A stretch of 39,321 nt of DNA, taken from positions 1-39,321 of the forward strand of contig JANSXT010000027.1 in the NCBI GenBank assembly GCA_024742765.1, given 5' to 3'. The notes under the pieces were generated by a model, which worked only from the letters and a program-made list of their open reading frames with translations, was not told the DNA's origin and made no database searches. Below, piece by piece: positions 37,474 to 39,321 of the stretch (position 1 is the stretch's first letter; every line of letters starts with the position of its first letter). The translations under genes were made by a program, and so were the position numbers. Source of the stretch: Phyllobacteriaceae bacterium (GTDB lineage Bacteria; Pseudomonadota; Alphaproteobacteria; Rhizobiales; Rhizobiaceae).

Positions 37474-38727
37474 TCAGTGCGCCACGGCGGCCGCGGCCGC
37501 CTCGTCGATCAGCCGGCCGGTGGTGAACCGTTCGAGCGTATAGCCCTCATTGATCGGATGCGGATTGTCGTTGGCGATCGTGTGGGCGAACACATGGCCC
37601 GAACCGGGCGTCGCCTTGAACCCACCCGTGCCCCAGCCGCAATTGACGTAAAGCCCCGGCACCGGCGTCCTGGCGATGATCGGCGAACGGTCGGGAGTCA
37701 CATCGACGATGCCGCCCCAGGAGCGCAGCATCTTCATGCGCGTGAAGATCGGGAACATCTCGCAGATCGCTTCGAGCGTGTCCTTCAAAATGTGCAGGCC
37801 GCCGGTCTGCGAATAGGAAGTGTACTGGTCGGTGCCCGCGCCGATCACCAGTTCGCCCTTGTCGGACTGGGAGATGTAGGCATGCACCGAATTGGACATG
37901 ACCACGCACGGAAAGCATGGCTTGACCGGCTCGGAGACCAGCGCCTGCAAGGGAAAACTTTCGAGCGGCATGCGCACATCGGCCATCTCCATCAGGACCG
38001 ATGTATGACCGGCGGCGACTACGCCCACCTTCTTGGCGCCGATGAAGCCGCGCGTCGTCTCGACGCCCGTCACCTGCCCGTTGCCCGACCGGCGAATGCC
38101 GGTCACCGCGCAATTTTCGATCACATGCACGCCGCGCGCCGAGGCCGCGCGCGCATAGCCCCAGGCCACGGCATCGTGGCGCGCCGTGCCGCCGCGCCGC
38201 TGCAGCGCCGCACCGGTCACCGGGTAGCGCGCCCCGCGCGAAATGTTCAGCGGCGGGCAATAGTCGCCCGCCTGTTCCGGCGTCAGCCATTCATTGTCGA
38301 CGCCGTTGAGCCGGTTGGCATGGATGTGCCGCTTGAGCACCTGCTCGTCATGCACATTGTGCGCCAGCATCATCACGCCGCGCGGCGAGTACATGACATT
38401 ATAATTGATGTCCTGGCTGAGCCCTTCCCACAGCTTCACCGCATGGTCGTAGAGCCCGGCCGATTCGTCATAGAGATAGTTGGAGCGGATAATGGTGGTG
38501 TTGCGCCCGGTATTGCCGCCGCCCAGCCACCCCTTTTCGAGGACCGCGACATTGGTGAGGCCATGTTCCTTCGCCAGATAATAGGCGGTCGCCAGCCCGT
38601 GCCCGCCGGCGCCGACGATGATCACGTCATAGGCGGCGCGCGGCTCGGGGCTGTCCCACTGCCGGCCCCAGCCCTTGTGGGCACGCATCGCCTCGCGCGC
38701 GACGGCAAATCCGGAAAATCGGCGCAT
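37474..38727 (-). CDS. soxB: Sarcosine oxidase beta subunit
   Basis: A 417-residue flavoprotein subunit. The N-terminal FAD fold is [41 protein letters not shown] is typical of SoxB, which carries covalently bound FMN and non-covalent FAD at the oxidation site. The C-terminal [18 protein letters not shown] closes the flavin site. The start ATG 38727 has GTGAGGA before it; an in-frame TTG at 38730 is less likely. It is the first gene of the operon. The usual neighbours glyA or purU are not seen in the window. Confidence 0.95.
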   Translation of the reverse strand: MRRFSGFAVAREAMRAHKGWGRQWDSPEPRAAYDVIIVGAGGHGLATAYYLAKEHGLTNVAVLEKGWLGGGNTGRNTTIIRSNYLYDESAGLYDHAVKLWEGLSQDINYNVMYSPRGVMMLAHNVHDEQVLKRHIHANRLNGVDNEWLTPEQAGDYCPPLNISRGARYPVTGAALQRRGGTARHDAVAWGYARAASARGVHVIENCAVTGIRRSGNGQVTGVETTRGFIGAKKVGVVAAGHTSVLMEMADVRMPLESFPLQALVSEPVKPCFPCVVMSNSVHAYISQSDKGELVIGAGTDQYTSYSQTGGLHILKDTLEAICEMFPIFTRMKMLRSWGGIVDVTPDRSPIIARTPVPGLYVNCGWGTGGFKATPGSGHVFAHTIANDNPHPINEGYTLERFTTGRLIDEAAAAAVAH

Positions 38728-38730
38728 CAA

Positions 38731-39027
38731 TCCTCACCGTTGGTGCCAAACTGGCCGGCACAAAAGCATAGCGCGCGGGCGACTTCCAGCCGGATTGCGA
38801 CGGCAAAGGACGCGCACAGCCTTGCTGGGCGCCCGTTTTTCCGACGCCGACAAACGCATGTCATCGCCATCGGGCAGGCTGGACTTGTGCTGCCGAAGCT
38901 GGTATTGCAGCCTCAATCGTCTGGCCGGCGGCTCTGCGAACCGATTTTTGCGTTCCGTGTTTCGGCAGCCGCGCAGACGCGAAAAACCGGCCAAACCAGC
39001 CTCGAACACCGAAGGAACGGGATCAAA
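38731..39027. other. Divergent intergenic region soxB / rpsU
   Basis: About 297 bases between divergent genes. They should contain the promoters of the sox operon and of rpsU, but I see no convincing -35/-10 pair, operator or conserved RNA structure in them. Confidence 0.5.
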
Positions 39028-39252
39028 TTGCAAGTACTTGTCCGTGACAACAATGTCGACCAGGCGCTGCGCGTCCTGAAGAAGAAGATGCAGCGCGAAG
39101 GCGTGTTCCGCGAGATGAAACTCCGCGGCCATTACGAAAAGCCGTCCGAGAAGCGCGCCCGCGAAAAGGCCGAAGCCGTGCGCCGCACGCGCAAGCTGGC
39201 CCGCAAGCGCGCCCAGCGCGAAGGCCTTCTGGGCGGCCGCAAGGGCCGCTGA
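39028..39252 (+). CDS. rpsU: 30S ribosomal protein S21
   Basis: A 74-residue S21 protein, starting (M)[20 protein letters not shown] and containing [18 protein letters not shown] and a basic C-terminal helix [19 protein letters not shown]. It sits on the small subunit near the anti-Shine-Dalgarno region and helps initiation. The start is a TTG at 39028: it aligns exactly with the family N-terminus, AAGGAACGGG lies upstream, and no ATG or GTG is possible there. It is a single gene divergent from the sox operon. Confidence 0.93.
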   Translation: MQVLVRDNNVDQALRVLKKKMQREGVFREMKLRGHYEKPSEKRAREKAEAVRRTRKLARKRAQREGLLGGRKGR

Positions 39253-39321
39253 GGCCGACGCGGCGCTGGCCGCGTTCGCCGCGATATTGTCCAGATTGAG
39301 ATGCAAGCATGGCGTGACCTG

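Overview
The window looks like a chromosomal segment of an alphaproteobacterium of the Hyphomicrobiales (Rhizobiales), probably close to the Phyllobacteriaceae or a marine relative. The reasons are high GC content, an Omp10 lipoprotein of Brucella type, GapR, CpdR, an alpha-r14/suhB-type small RNA, a ROSE-type RNA thermometer before an hsp20 gene, and a RIME-like palindromic repeat. The species cannot be named from the sequence alone. || Layout. 1-1500: the tail of an unknown gene and pyk. 1647-6051 (minus): hemH, a large 5'-nucleotidase with a long acidic repeat linker and a C-terminal LysM domain, and omp10. 6118-8870 (minus): a two-gene unit of oligoendopeptidase F and a DUF3445 haem-dependent N-demethylase-like protein. 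9007-12814 (plus): an NtrC-type sigma-54 response regulator and a secreted DUF882/M15 peptidase-like protein. 12849-21358 (minus): gapR, a small membrane protein, gltD, a scarred stretch of toxin-antitoxin genes, ybjQ and gltB. 21711-25611 (plus): threonine aldolase and then a complete bufferin operon bufABCD. 25719-26323 (minus): hsp20 with its own heat-shock promoter and RNA thermometer. 26461-28777 (plus): a RelE/XRE toxin-antitoxin pair, a secreted PepSY-like basic protein and an alpha/beta hydrolase. 28781-30644 (minus): hisN-like phosphatase and N-formylglutamate amidohydrolase, with a plus-strand sRNA between them. 30860-32675 (plus): cpdR, tRNA-Val(GAC), an M23 lipoprotein and a MaoC hydratase. 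32676-38727 (minus): the sarcosine oxidase operon soxB-x-y-soxDAG, with two extra genes inside it and a RIME-type palindrome between soxD and soxA. 39028-39252 (plus): rpsU with a TTG start. || The most notable features are these. (1) The bufABCD operon encodes a four-cysteine precursor, a DUF692 MNIO enzyme, a DUF2063 partner and a DoxX membrane protein, which is the layout of the recently recognised copper-binding bufferin RiPPs. (2) The gltB-gltD interval holds a broken DUF433/PIN-like toxin-antitoxin pair. It is bounded by a 46-bp imperfect repeat of the gltD 5' end, and the antitoxin gene is frameshifted by a 22-bp tandem duplication; an apparently intact VapBC pair lies next to it. (3) An sRNA gene of suhB/alpha-r14 type has a visible promoter, three hairpins and a terminator. 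(4) hsp20 shows an RpoH-type promoter and a ROSE hairpin that covers its ribosome binding site. (5) The sox operon carries two tightly coupled genes of unknown function, one visibly poorer in GC than its neighbours.
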